Below are positions 8,935-17,305 of a stretch of DNA of 36,100 bases, one piece after another. Location: positions 1 through 36,100 of the forward strand of contig JALSTK010000151.1 of NCBI GenBank assembly GCA_026983775.1. The letters run 5' to 3'. A program made the translations under genes and the position numbers. The DNA comes from Calditrichia bacterium. Its GTDB lineage: Bacteria; Calditrichota; Calditrichia; Calditrichales; Calditrichaceae. The notes below the pieces were generated by a model. The model saw only the letters and a program-made list of their open reading frames with translations. It was not told the DNA's origin and searched no databases. Each line of letters opens with the position of its first letter. The stretch's first letter is position 1.

Positions 8935-9224
8935 TCGATCCTCCTTTGGTTAATTTCATTAACTCGTTATTCTGAGATTATAAAGATTATATTTTACAAA
9001 AGACCGACCTTAGTGACAACAATACTAAAAAAATATTGAAATAATTTAAAGAATATTTTCGTAATATACACCCATTTTCTAAAATATTGATTACGTAAAA
9101 AACAGAGAAAAGTTTATATTCTCACTATTTTAATCTACAAAGGAAGATTCGCATCCACAAAGGGAGCGGCAAGGAGTCCGAAGTCCGCTTATAACAAAGG
9201 CCGTCAGGAGGGCAACTAAAAAAT
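8935..9224. other. Intergenic spacer, mostly AT-rich
   Basis: About 290 bases without a gene. The first 190 are AT-rich and probably hold the S9 peptidase promoter. Positions about 9145-9215 are distinctly richer in G and purines than their surroundings (GGAAG, AAAGGGAGCGGCAAGG, GTCAGGAGGGC) and contain AGTCCGAAGTCC. I could not match this to an RNA family or an insertion-sequence end. Confidence 0.4.
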
Positions 9225-10007
9225 CTATCTTTGAGGGCTTGAAAAAATATGCATCCAGTTTTCTTTGATTAATCCCATTCGGAGTACATCGCGATAATCG
9301 TTATCTACCATTGTTTCACTGTACAAAATCCCTTCCAGTTCAAACCCGAATTTGCTGTTCAGATTAATATTTTTGATATTGGTATCCAAAGAATAGATGT
9401 ACACTTTGTTAAATCTTAAAATTTCAAATGCATAGTAAAGAAAGAGGAAGGTGGCTAATTTGCCGATTCCCTTGCCCCGGAACGAACGGTTACCGACTAA
9501 TTTTTTCATTTCCAGTTTCCGCGAATGATGGTCCATTCTTTCGGCTCCCATAAAACCCACCGAATGTTTATCCTGAAAATCGATGGCAAAAAAACGATTG
9601 GCTTCATTCTGAAGAAGCAGGCGGCTCAGTTTCTCTTTCTCTTTCGGAAGGAAGCGTATGAATGTCTGATTAATTTCCGGCAAGTGCAACCAATCCAGAA
9701 TAGCCGGAATATCCTGCTCTCTCAATGGCCGCAAGGTCACATCCTGCAAAGAAAGCGTTTGATGCTGAATCCAGTTGTCGCGAATATCAGCAACGGTGAA
9801 AATATCATTGTAATAGCCGTTATTACTATCGGCCTGGTTTTTCTGGGATTTGGTTACAAAGTCCAGCAAATTGACCGAAACGGTAACGATATCGCTGGTA
9901 TCCACTCCATAATTGAGCAATTCTCTGTAAAAACTATGGGTCACCAATTTAAGAATCTGGTTTTGCTTCTGTTTTTTAATATCATCATAACCCGTTTTAT
10001 CACTCAT
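9225..10007 (-). CDS. GNAT-family N-acetyltransferase with N-terminal extension
   Basis: A cytoplasmic acetyltransferase of 260 aa. The GNAT fold spans about 88-250: beta-1 VTLRPLREQDIPAILDWL (90-107), the acetyl-CoA pyrophosphate loop RGKGIGKLA (177-185), and the late NINLNSKFGFELEGILYSE region (214-232) typical of RimJ/RimL- or PseH-like members. The first about 85 residues precede the usual GNAT start and include a helical, charged segment (KKQKQNQILKL); their role is unknown. The acceptor, whether a protein N-terminus, an amino sugar or a small molecule, cannot be assigned. Start ATG 10007 has a modest AGAGG site. It stands alone. Confidence 0.85.
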   Translation of the reverse strand: MSDKTGYDDIKKQKQNQILKLVTHSFYRELLNYGVDTSDIVTVSVNLLDFVTKSQKNQADSNNGYYNDIFTVADIRDNWIQHQTLSLQDVTLRPLREQDIPAILDWLHLPEINQTFIRFLPKEKEKLSRLLLQNEANRFFAIDFQDKHSVGFMGAERMDHHSRKLEMKKLVGNRSFRGKGIGKLATFLFLYYAFEILRFNKVYIYSLDTNIKNINLNSKFGFELEGILYSETMVDNDYRDVLRMGLIKENWMHIFSSPQR

Positions 10008-10236
10008 TCTGTTGCCTCTTCGAAAGATGTTCTTTATATAAATAAGTATATTATTCGACTCTTTTCGTGAGATAACGCATAAAATAGAGAATATTCCGGT
10101 TAATTTGTGCGTTTTAACAAAGATAAAAAAACATTTGTTTTGTATCCTGATGTGCAGAGAGATTTAGATGTAATCCGTTATTAATATGTTTTTATTTCTA
10201 TTTCACCTGACAAGGAACCATACAAGGGATTGATCC

Positions 10237-11073
10237 ATGGCTTCTCAAAAACCATCTTTCAGGGAATCACTTTCTAAAGAATATGAAAACGTAAACAGCA
10301 GAAGATCATCCCGTTCAGGCATCGGGGGGTTTATTGAAACCTCCTTACGAAGATTCCGTACAGGCGCTTTTATTGCAGCGCTGACTCCTCTGTATCTGAT
10401 CGCAATTTTGGTTATGAGTCTCTCTGCAACGCCCGGAATTTATCTAATTGCTTATACTTTTCACCATACACAGCATTGGCTGCCGGTCTTGCATTATCTG
10501 GCCTTGTCCACATCACTGGTCAGCGCCTATTTTCTTTATGGCATCAGCGTCATTTTCTTGGCTCCTTTAGCTAATAAACTGCTACCCTTCCGCATAAAAC
10601 CTTTTCGCGGTAACTATTTTTCTCTTTACAGCGTTCCCTGGTATTTCCACAATGCCTTAACTTATCTGGTTCGCTATACCTTTCTGGAATTTGTCACGCC
10701 GACTCCCATCAACACCTTGTTTTACCGCATGATGGGTATGAAAATAGGGAAAAATGTTCAGATCAACACAACCAATATTTCCGACCCCGCTTTAATCGAA
10801 ATCGGTGATTTCGTAACCATCGGGGGTTCGGCGCACTTGATAGCCCACTATGGACAGAAGGGATATTTGGTTTTGTCCCGGGTTAAAATCGGAAACAGGG
10901 TTAATATCGGCATTAAGTCCACCATCATGGGTGATGTGGAAATCGGCGACGGAGCCATGATTGCACCGCACGAAGTCGTTTTTCCCAAATCCCGTATCCC
11001 GGCCAATCGCAGGCCCCCTAAATCGAAACCTGTTTTTGCAGAAGAAAACATATCTCAGCGATCTTTAGTATAG
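10237..11073 (+). CDS. Membrane-anchored left-handed beta-helix (hexapeptide) acyltransferase
   Basis: A 278-aa protein with two hydrophobic segments (about 45-73 and 84-115) and a hexapeptide-repeat beta-helix (about 166-255), for example MMGMKIGKNVQI, LIEIGDFVTIGG, VKIGNRVNIGIKSTIMGDVEIGDGAMIAP. The layout resembles the membrane plus hexapeptide C-terminal half of Pls/PosA-type NRPS-like proteins (polylysine synthetase family), but without adenylation or carrier domains. A plausible role is acyl or acetyl transfer at the inner membrane; the substrate is unknown. ATG 10237 has AAGGGA upstream. Its 3' end overlaps the convergent DUF3108 gene by 19 nt, so the two transcripts could be antisense at their ends. 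Confidence 0.8.
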   Translation: MASQKPSFRESLSKEYENVNSRRSSRSGIGGFIETSLRRFRTGAFIAALTPLYLIAILVMSLSATPGIYLIAYTFHHTQHWLPVLHYLALSTSLVSAYFLYGISVIFLAPLANKLLPFRIKPFRGNYFSLYSVPWYFHNALTYLVRYTFLEFVTPTPINTLFYRMMGMKIGKNVQINTTNISDPALIEIGDFVTIGGSAHLIAHYGQKGYLVLSRVKIGNRVNIGIKSTIMGDVEIGDGAMIAPHEVVFPKSRIPANRRPPKSKPVFAEENISQRSLV

Positions 11074-11858
11074 AATTTTTTCAAAGGTGGTGACCACTTC
11101 TTCCAGGATTCCAGCTCGGCGGTAACATTACCGATAAATACTTTCAAATAGGCTTTGAGCGGCGGCCGTTGGTTGTCCGCGGCAAACCAGCCTTTAAACG
11201 GACCGTTTACCCCTGCTATACCTTTCAGATGAATGATCCCTTCCGTATAATAAGTTGGAATTGCGTAACCTATGGATTTTATTTTTATGGGTTTGCCTTT
11301 ACCTTTAAAATGGATTTCAACCGGACCTAATTTATCTTCCCAAAAGGCGGTTAACCAAAATGCCCTTTTCTCCGAGATATGCTTCCGGGCAAAAAAGACC
11401 AGAGATATGCCGTCAAACACGGTCTTCTTCAACGGTAAGGTTACCTGTCGATATACCGTTGTGTCCTCTTTCATGAAATCGATCGTAAAGATACTATCCG
11501 TATAATTAAACCGGTAAACGGCTTTTTTACTTTGACCATTATTTTTTTCCGATGCAATATACAAAATGGGACGAAACAGGGTGTCCACATAGCAAATAAA
11601 AAAAGAATGCATGTTCACAAAGAAAAGTAACGGATTGGAATCCAGGTGAAAGGTTATCTTATGAACCGGAATCGAATCCAATTTCAAAGAATCCTCGATA
11701 GCTAACTTCACCGTCCCTAAACGGACAAATTCCCATTTCACTTTATAAGTTAATTCTTCGCCGCTGCGCCACCGGAATTCGGAATCCGGTATTTGACCGT
11801 AGCTTATGCTGAGAAGGAAGAAGACAAAAAATATAATCACCCTATGTTTGATTCTCAT
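11055..11858 (-). CDS. DUF3108-family exported protein
   Basis: A 267-aa protein with an N-terminal signal peptide (hydrophobic VIIFFVFFLLSISYG) and the DUF3108 pattern beginning WRSGEELTYKVKWEFVRLGTVKLAI (about 30-54). The rest is a series of beta-strands ending in an amphipathic C-terminus, consistent with a periplasmic or outer-membrane-associated beta-barrel-like fold. The family has no established function; it occurs near envelope and lipid-transport genes. Start ATG 11858 has only a weak GGAAT upstream. It converges with, and overlaps by 19 nt, the hexapeptide acyltransferase gene. Confidence 0.85.
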   Translation of the reverse strand: MRIKHRVIIFFVFFLLSISYGQIPDSEFRWRSGEELTYKVKWEFVRLGTVKLAIEDSLKLDSIPVHKITFHLDSNPLLFFVNMHSFFICYVDTLFRPILYIASEKNNGQSKKAVYRFNYTDSIFTIDFMKEDTTVYRQVTLPLKKTVFDGISLVFFARKHISEKRAFWLTAFWEDKLGPVEIHFKGKGKPIKIKSIGYAIPTYYTEGIIHLKGIAGVNGPFKGWFAADNQRPPLKAYLKVFIGNVTAELESWKKWSPPLKKFYTKDR

Positions 11859-12021
11859 GGATTTTCATTCCGATTCATTTACAAAGTAAAATATAATCGT
11901 TCGCTATGTAGGTTGCAAACGCAGGTATTTCAAAACAGTACTTTTTTTTCACGATAAATTTTGATATATTGTAACCTGATATTCATTTTTCTTCTATCCG
12001 AATAAAATTAAGGAAGATTTT

Positions 12022-15000
12022 ATGAGAAAGCTATTACTCCTTTCTTCGGTATTGCTGTTTCATTTGCTGATGGCCGGAGACTATCAGATAAAATTCGATC
12101 AGCCTGCCAGCCAAACCTATGCACTGGACTTTACTTTATTCAACTACCAGCTTGAAACGGAAATGCACCAGGGACAAAATTTTACACACATCCGTTTCGG
12201 TTCAGGCGTTTTTATCGATCAAAAAGGTTATGCCCGGCTTCCCTATACCGCCGTTGCCGTGCAAATACCCGCCCAAAAGAATGTTAGTATCCAAATTGCA
12301 CCCGGTGATTTCGAAGATATTATTCTCGACGATCCTTTGCTTCCTTCGCGCGGCACGATTACGCGTTGTCAAAACCCGGATACAATCGCTTATACCATTG
12401 ATCCGAATTCCATCACGGATAGTTGGTATCCGGGATTCACGGCTAAAGATACACGGCCTTTTATTATCAAAGATGTTCGCGGAACCAGCGTGTATTTTTA
12501 TCCTTTTCAATATAATGCGGCACAAAAAATTTTACGTGTCTATAAATCAATTCTGGTTACTTTAACGGAAAATGATACACCGCCGATCAATCCGCTCACC
12601 CATCGATCGCCTGTTCGTTTGCGAGAAATGGAAGGAATTTATAATTCGGTCTTTGTTAATTACCGCAGCAGCAGTGATCTTTCCGTTGCCCAGCATGGAG
12701 ATATTCTGGTGATTACCACCTCCAGGGATGAATCTGCTATCGCACCTTATATTCAATGGAAACGCGAGAAAGGCTTCCACGTGGAAGAAGATGTGGTAGC
12801 CAGCGGTACCATGGTCAAAGATATCATCCAGCAGAAATACGATGAAAACAATAACCTGCTTTATGTGCAGCTGGTAGGCGACTGGGCGGATGTACAAAGC
12901 GAACGGGGAACATCTTCCAATCTACCTATGGATCCCGAGATGGGTTGTGTGGCCGGAGACGATGATTTCCCGGATATTTCGATCGGTCGTATGTCTGCAA
13001 ATTCCGCGGATCAGGTCACTACCCAGGTTAATAAAATTCTAACCTATGAAAAATATCCCCAATCCGGCGGAAGCTGGTATAGCACGGCCACCGGCATCGC
13101 TTCCGACCAGGGTCCCGGTGACGACAACGAATATGACTATGAGCATGAAGATGTAATCTGGAATGACAAGCTCGATCCATTTACGTACAGTACTTACCAT
13201 GCTATTTACGATCCCTCGGCCAGTAAAAACGATGTAAGCAATGCGGTTAATAACGGAACCGGAATTTTGAATTATACCGGACACGGTTCTTCCACCAGTT
13301 GGGGTACAACGGGGTTCAGCAATAGCGATGTCAATAATCTCACCAACGGGGATCTGCTACCCTTTATTTTTTCCGTGGCTTGTAACAACGGTGAATTTGA
13401 TCAGAGCAGCGGCGACTGTTTTGCGGAAGCATGGCTAAAAAAGGAGAATGGCGGCGCGATCATGTTTCTGGGTTCGACCATAAGTCAGCCCTGGGACCCT
13501 CCCATGCGTGGACAGGACTATTTCAACGATGTGCTGATCGGAGGCTATAATTATGATGATCATAGTGGCCAGAACGGCATCAACACCCATGAACAACGGA
13601 CTATGATCGGTTCCATCGTGGTTAACGGCTTCGACCTGATGCTCAGTGAATCGGATACGGACGATGACAAGAATACGGTGGATACCTGGACCCTGTTCGG
13701 TGATCCGGCCATGCAGGTTCGTACTGCCGCTCCTGCCGCTTTATCCCTATCCAATGAAACCGTAATGGCAGGACAGGATTTCTCAACTACCGTTACCTCC
13801 GACGGCCAGGCGGTAGAAGGAGCCATGGTAACTTTATCCCAGGATGGAAATTATTTCTCCGGAATCACGGACTCCGATGGACAAGTAACCCTCTCCCATA
13901 CTCTACAAACCGGCGATGCCCTTTTGGTGGTAACGGCCTTTAATACCGAAACCGTTTATGAAACCGTTACGGTTCAATCCGCCGACGGTCCCTGGATTAC
14001 GGTTGCCGATTATTCGATCGACGATGCCAGTACAGGTAACGGAAACGGACAGGCTGAATTCGATGAATCCGTTTTGCTTTCCGTAGACGCCCAAAACAGT
14101 GGTAATCAACCCGCCTATGGCGTGAATGCCCTTTTAAGCAGCGCGGATTCCTATGTTTCCATTTCGGACAGTACTCATTTTTATGGGGATATTGCCGTCG
14201 ATCAAACCGTAGCCGCTCCCGATGCTTTTGCCATGCAGTTCGCCAATAATGTGCCGGACCAACATACGGTCGATTTCAATGTAAAATTTACCGATAATCA
14301 AAACGGTAGCTGGAATTCCACGATCAGCATTATTGTCAATGCACCCGCTTTCTCAACGGGAAGCCTGTCTGTAGACGACAGCCAGAGCGGAAACAATAAC
14401 GGACGGTTGGATGCCGGTGAAAACGCTGATTTAATAATCCCCACCTCCAACAGCGGACATGCCGCTGCTGAGCATACCAGCGGTTCCCTGAGCACTTCAT
14501 CCCAATACTTAACCATCAATAGCACAACTTACGACCTGGGAACCCTGGCTGTCGACGATACGGTAAATGCAACGTTCAGTGTTAGCGCTTCGGAGTCCAC
14601 ACCTCCGGGAACAACGGCGGAAGTGTATTATCAGGTTACTTCCGGAGCTTACTCTTCGGTGGACACCTTTTATCTCAGTATCGGTGATCTGCCTGTTTAT
14701 ATCATGGCGGATACAACCGTTTATGTGCAGGACGGACTCTTTTATGACACCGGCGGCGCGGACGGTGAATACCAGAACAAAGAAAAAATAACCATGACCT
14801 TTTTCCCGGCAGACCGGGCCCCGGCGGTAAAAGCCCATTTTACCTCCTTTACATTGAGCGATCTTGATCAGCTTTACATCTATGACGGGCCGGATAAAAA
14901 TGCCCCGCAGGTAGCGGGAAGCCCTTTCAGTACGACCAATTCACCGGGCGAAGTTATTGCCACCAATGCACAGGGCGCATTAACCTTCTACTTCGAATCG

Positions 15001-15366
15001 AATATTATTTACACCGAAGCAGGCTGGGAAGCGGAAGTATCCTCCACTGCGGTTTCCGAAACGGAATCCTCTTTTAGAAAGATTCCGCAAACTTTTGCTT
15101 TACTGGGCAATTTTCCCAATCCGTTTAATCCTTCTACGACGATTGAATACCAGCTTCCTGAAGCGGTCCATGTACAAATTTCCGTCTATAATATACTCGG
15201 CCAATTGGTGAAAACGCTCACCGACACCAAACAACAAAGCGGAACGTGCCATGTCCTTTGGGACGGCAAAGATTCAGCCGGAAGAACGATGCCCAGCGGT
15301 TTATATTTGTATCGTCTGGATGCGGGAACCTTTCACACTTCGGGAAAGATGCTGCTCTTAAAATAA
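12022..15366 (+). CDS. Gingipain-type C25 cysteine peptidase with Ig-like stalk, CUB and T9SS sorting domain
   Basis: A secreted 1114-aa peptidase. Domains: signal peptide (1-18), propeptide-like region (about 20-215), caspase-like C25 catalytic domain (about 225-570), Ig-like domain (572-652), two related beta-sandwich stalk repeats (655-773 and 776-888), a CUB-like domain (895-1007, LFYDTGGADGEY and QLYIYDG) and a T9SS type-A sorting domain (about 1020-1114, NFPNPFNPSTTIEYQL, VYNILGQLVKTL). The catalytic pair is His421 in YTGHGSSTSWG and Cys454 in FSVACNNGEF, 33 residues apart, as for His211/Cys244 of RgpB. Cleavage specificity (Arg or Lys) cannot be read directly. ATG 12022 has AGGAAG upstream. 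The deiminase gene follows after 26 nt, so they form one operon. Confidence 0.93.
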   Translation: MRKLLLLSSVLLFHLLMAGDYQIKFDQPASQTYALDFTLFNYQLETEMHQGQNFTHIRFGSGVFIDQKGYARLPYTAVAVQIPAQKNVSIQIAPGDFEDIILDDPLLPSRGTITRCQNPDTIAYTIDPNSITDSWYPGFTAKDTRPFIIKDVRGTSVYFYPFQYNAAQKILRVYKSILVTLTENDTPPINPLTHRSPVRLREMEGIYNSVFVNYRSSSDLSVAQHGDILVITTSRDESAIAPYIQWKREKGFHVEEDVVASGTMVKDIIQQKYDENNNLLYVQLVGDWADVQSERGTSSNLPMDPEMGCVAGDDDFPDISIGRMSANSADQVTTQVNKILTYEKYPQSGGSWYSTATGIASDQGPGDDNEYDYEHEDVIWNDKLDPFTYSTYHAIYDPSASKNDVSNAVNNGTGILNYTGHGSSTSWGTTGFSNSDVNNLTNGDLLPFIFSVACNNGEFDQSSGDCFAEAWLKKENGGAIMFLGSTISQPWDPPMRGQDYFNDVLIGGYNYDDHSGQNGINTHEQRTMIGSIVVNGFDLMLSESDTDDDKNTVDTWTLFGDPAMQVRTAAPAALSLSNETVMAGQDFSTTVTSDGQAVEGAMVTLSQDGNYFSGITDSDGQVTLSHTLQTGDALLVVTAFNTETVYETVTVQSADGPWITVADYSIDDASTGNGNGQAEFDESVLLSVDAQNSGNQPAYGVNALLSSADSYVSISDSTHFYGDIAVDQTVAAPDAFAMQFANNVPDQHTVDFNVKFTDNQNGSWNSTISIIVNAPAFSTGSLSVDDSQSGNNNGRLDAGENADLIIPTSNSGHAAAEHTSGSLSTSSQYLTINSTTYDLGTLAVDDTVNATFSVSASESTPPGTTAEVYYQVTSGAYSSVDTFYLSIGDLPVYIMADTTVYVQDGLFYDTGGADGEYQNKEKITMTFFPADRAPAVKAHFTSFTLSDLDQLYIYDGPDKNAPQVAGSPFSTTNSPGEVIATNAQGALTFYFESNIIYTEAGWEAEVSSTAVSETESSFRKIPQTFALLGNFPNPFNPSTTIEYQLPEAVHVQISVYNILGQLVKTLTDTKQQSGTCHVLWDGKDSAGRTMPSGLYLYRLDAGTFHTSGKMLLLK

Positions 15367-15392
15367 TCACCCTGTTATCCAGGTAAAATATT

Positions 15393-17153
15393 ATGAAAAA
15401 ATTTAAACTTGTTCTCTTTCTATTACTGACCGGAAGTCTGTTTGCCCAGCAGACTTCTTCTTTACCCCATTACCTCTCCCGGGCCGAAAAGGCTCTTTAC
15501 TCAGGCTATCATGTACCCCGGGCCCTGGCCGGTAATCCTGTTCCTCCTCCGCAAACGGTACGCACCATGGCCGAATGGGAAGAATTACAAGGTCTGATGA
15601 TTACCTGGACTTCTTATCTGGATATCTTAAGCCAAGTCGTGGATTATGCCCAGGAAGAAGTAACGGTCTACATCGTATGCAGCGATTCCAACCAGGTTAA
15701 AAGTTATTTGCTACACCGGGGAGTCGAACTGAAGAATCTAAAATTTCTCATCGAGGATTTCGATACGGTTTGGTGTCGTGACTATGGCCCGTGGAGCGCT
15801 TACACCCATGATGTTGACACCCTCGATATCATCGACTGGATCTACAATCGGCCCCGACCCGAGGACGATGTTATTCCCGCAGAATTCGCCGCGTTCATGC
15901 ATTTGCCTGAATATGAAGCTACCCAAGACCCGGATGACCTGGTGCATACCGGTGGAAATTTCATGGTGGACGGCCACGGTACCGCCTTCTCTTCCAAATT
16001 GATTCTCGAAGAGAATACGGATAAAAACGAAACTCAGATCGATGATATTATGTGGCGTTATCTCGGTATTGACCGTTATATTAAGATGGATGTGCTTCCC
16101 TACGATCAAATCCATCATATTGATATGCATATGAAACTTTTGGATGAAGAGACCTTATTGGTCGGTCAGTATCCGCAAGGAGTTGCTGACGGGCCGCAAA
16201 TAGAAGCCAATCTGCAGTATGTTTTAGACAACTATCGCACCTGTTTCGGCCGGGATTACCGGGTAGTACGCATTCCCATGCCACCCGATGCCAACGGAAA
16301 CTACCCGGATGAGAACGGCGATTACCGTACCTATACCAATTCGGTGATTGTCAATAAAACCGTTATTGTTCCCACCTACGAAGAGCAGTATGATACGACT
16401 GCTTTGCGCATTTACCGTGAAGCCATGCCCGGATACCGGGTAGTCGGTATCGATTGTAATGATATAATTACCGCCCTGGGTGCCATTCATTGTATCACCA
16501 AGGAAATCGGGGTAAATAATCCGGTTTGGATTTCCCATGCCCCCATACGACACGCTTATGTAAATGAGGCCGGCTATGCAGTCACTGCTCAAATCAAATC
16601 TGCTCCCGGTATTAGCAATGCATATACATATTGGTCTATAGATACCACTGCGGGCTTTTCGGCCTTGAAAATGACTGCCCTGGATCACGACAGCTTTACC
16701 GTATCCATTCCGCAACAGGCATCCGGGACAGAGGTTTTTTATTACATTTCCGCCGAATCCAACAACGGCCATACGGTGAGTAAACCTTTGGTGGCACCGA
16801 AGGGTGTGTTCTCTTTTACCGTGGAAAGCGCCTCTGCCCTCTCCGCTTCGGGAACCCCGGTCGGCTCATTCAAACTTTTTGCCAACTATCCCAATCCTTT
16901 TGGCGAAGGCCTCTCCCATAAAAACGGGACGGTAACCACCATTCGTTATCATTTGCCTCTCCCGGATTGGGTCCGATTATCTATCTACAATACACTCGGT
17001 CAAATGGTTAAAAGCTTAGTAAACTGTCGCCAGAATGCGGGTGAATATCGCATTAAATTCGATGCTTCCGGGTTACCCAGCGGTTTGTATATCTACCGAC
17101 TTTCTACGAAAAGGGGTATGGAAGAAGCCCGAAAAATGTTGTTAATCCGATGA
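15393..17153 (+). CDS. PPAD-like secreted peptidylarginine deiminase with T9SS sorting domain
   Basis: A secreted guanidino-modifying enzyme (586 aa) predicted to turn C-terminal arginine of peptides into citrulline. Layout matches Porphyromonas gingivalis PPAD: signal peptide (1-18), pentein catalytic domain (about 45-395), Ig-like domain (about 400-480, EVFYYISAESNNG), T9SS sorting domain (about 490-586, NYPNPFGEG, VYN-like IYNTLGQMVKSL). Visible catalytic residues: Asp130 in WCRDYGPW, His242 and Asp244 in HHIDMH, Asn316 in YTNSVIV, nucleophile Cys367 in GAIHCITKE. Residues Arg153 and Arg155 in IYNRPRPEDD match PPAD Arg152/Arg154, which bind the substrate C-terminal carboxylate. Plain agmatine deiminases are cytosolic and lack the signal, Ig and sorting domains. 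The PPAD comparison is from memory, not an alignment run here. It lies 26 nt after one C25 peptidase and just before another. Confidence 0.92.
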   Translation: MKKFKLVLFLLLTGSLFAQQTSSLPHYLSRAEKALYSGYHVPRALAGNPVPPPQTVRTMAEWEELQGLMITWTSYLDILSQVVDYAQEEVTVYIVCSDSNQVKSYLLHRGVELKNLKFLIEDFDTVWCRDYGPWSAYTHDVDTLDIIDWIYNRPRPEDDVIPAEFAAFMHLPEYEATQDPDDLVHTGGNFMVDGHGTAFSSKLILEENTDKNETQIDDIMWRYLGIDRYIKMDVLPYDQIHHIDMHMKLLDEETLLVGQYPQGVADGPQIEANLQYVLDNYRTCFGRDYRVVRIPMPPDANGNYPDENGDYRTYTNSVIVNKTVIVPTYEEQYDTTALRIYREAMPGYRVVGIDCNDIITALGAIHCITKEIGVNNPVWISHAPIRHAYVNEAGYAVTAQIKSAPGISNAYTYWSIDTTAGFSALKMTALDHDSFTVSIPQQASGTEVFYYISAESNNGHTVSKPLVAPKGVFSFTVESASALSASGTPVGSFKLFANYPNPFGEGLSHKNGTVTTIRYHLPLPDWVRLSIYNTLGQMVKSLVNCRQNAGEYRIKFDASGLPSGLYIYRLSTKRGMEEARKMLLIR

Positions 17154-17217
17154 ATTTTAAATAGCAGACTCAACTTTGTTCATAAAAGAATAGAAAAAAC
17201 GGGGGATCCTTGTCTAC

Positions 17218-17254
17218 CATGCCTGGTGAACGGTCCCATCGGACCGGGTGCATG
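17218..17254 (+). promoter_or_regulatory. Leader hairpin before the second C25 gene
   Basis: CGGTCC-CATC-GGACCG is a perfect 6-bp stem with a tetraloop (17231-17246), with possible outer pairing CATGC (17218-17222) to GCATG (17250-17254). It lies in the spacer after the deiminase gene and directly before a GAGGAG site (17256-17261). No T-run follows, so it is more likely an RNA stability or translation element than a terminator (inference). Confidence 0.4.
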
Positions 17255-17305
17255 TGAGGAGCGTTTAAATTGGTAAATCATTCATTTTATCTTTTCGGAG
17301 GATCC

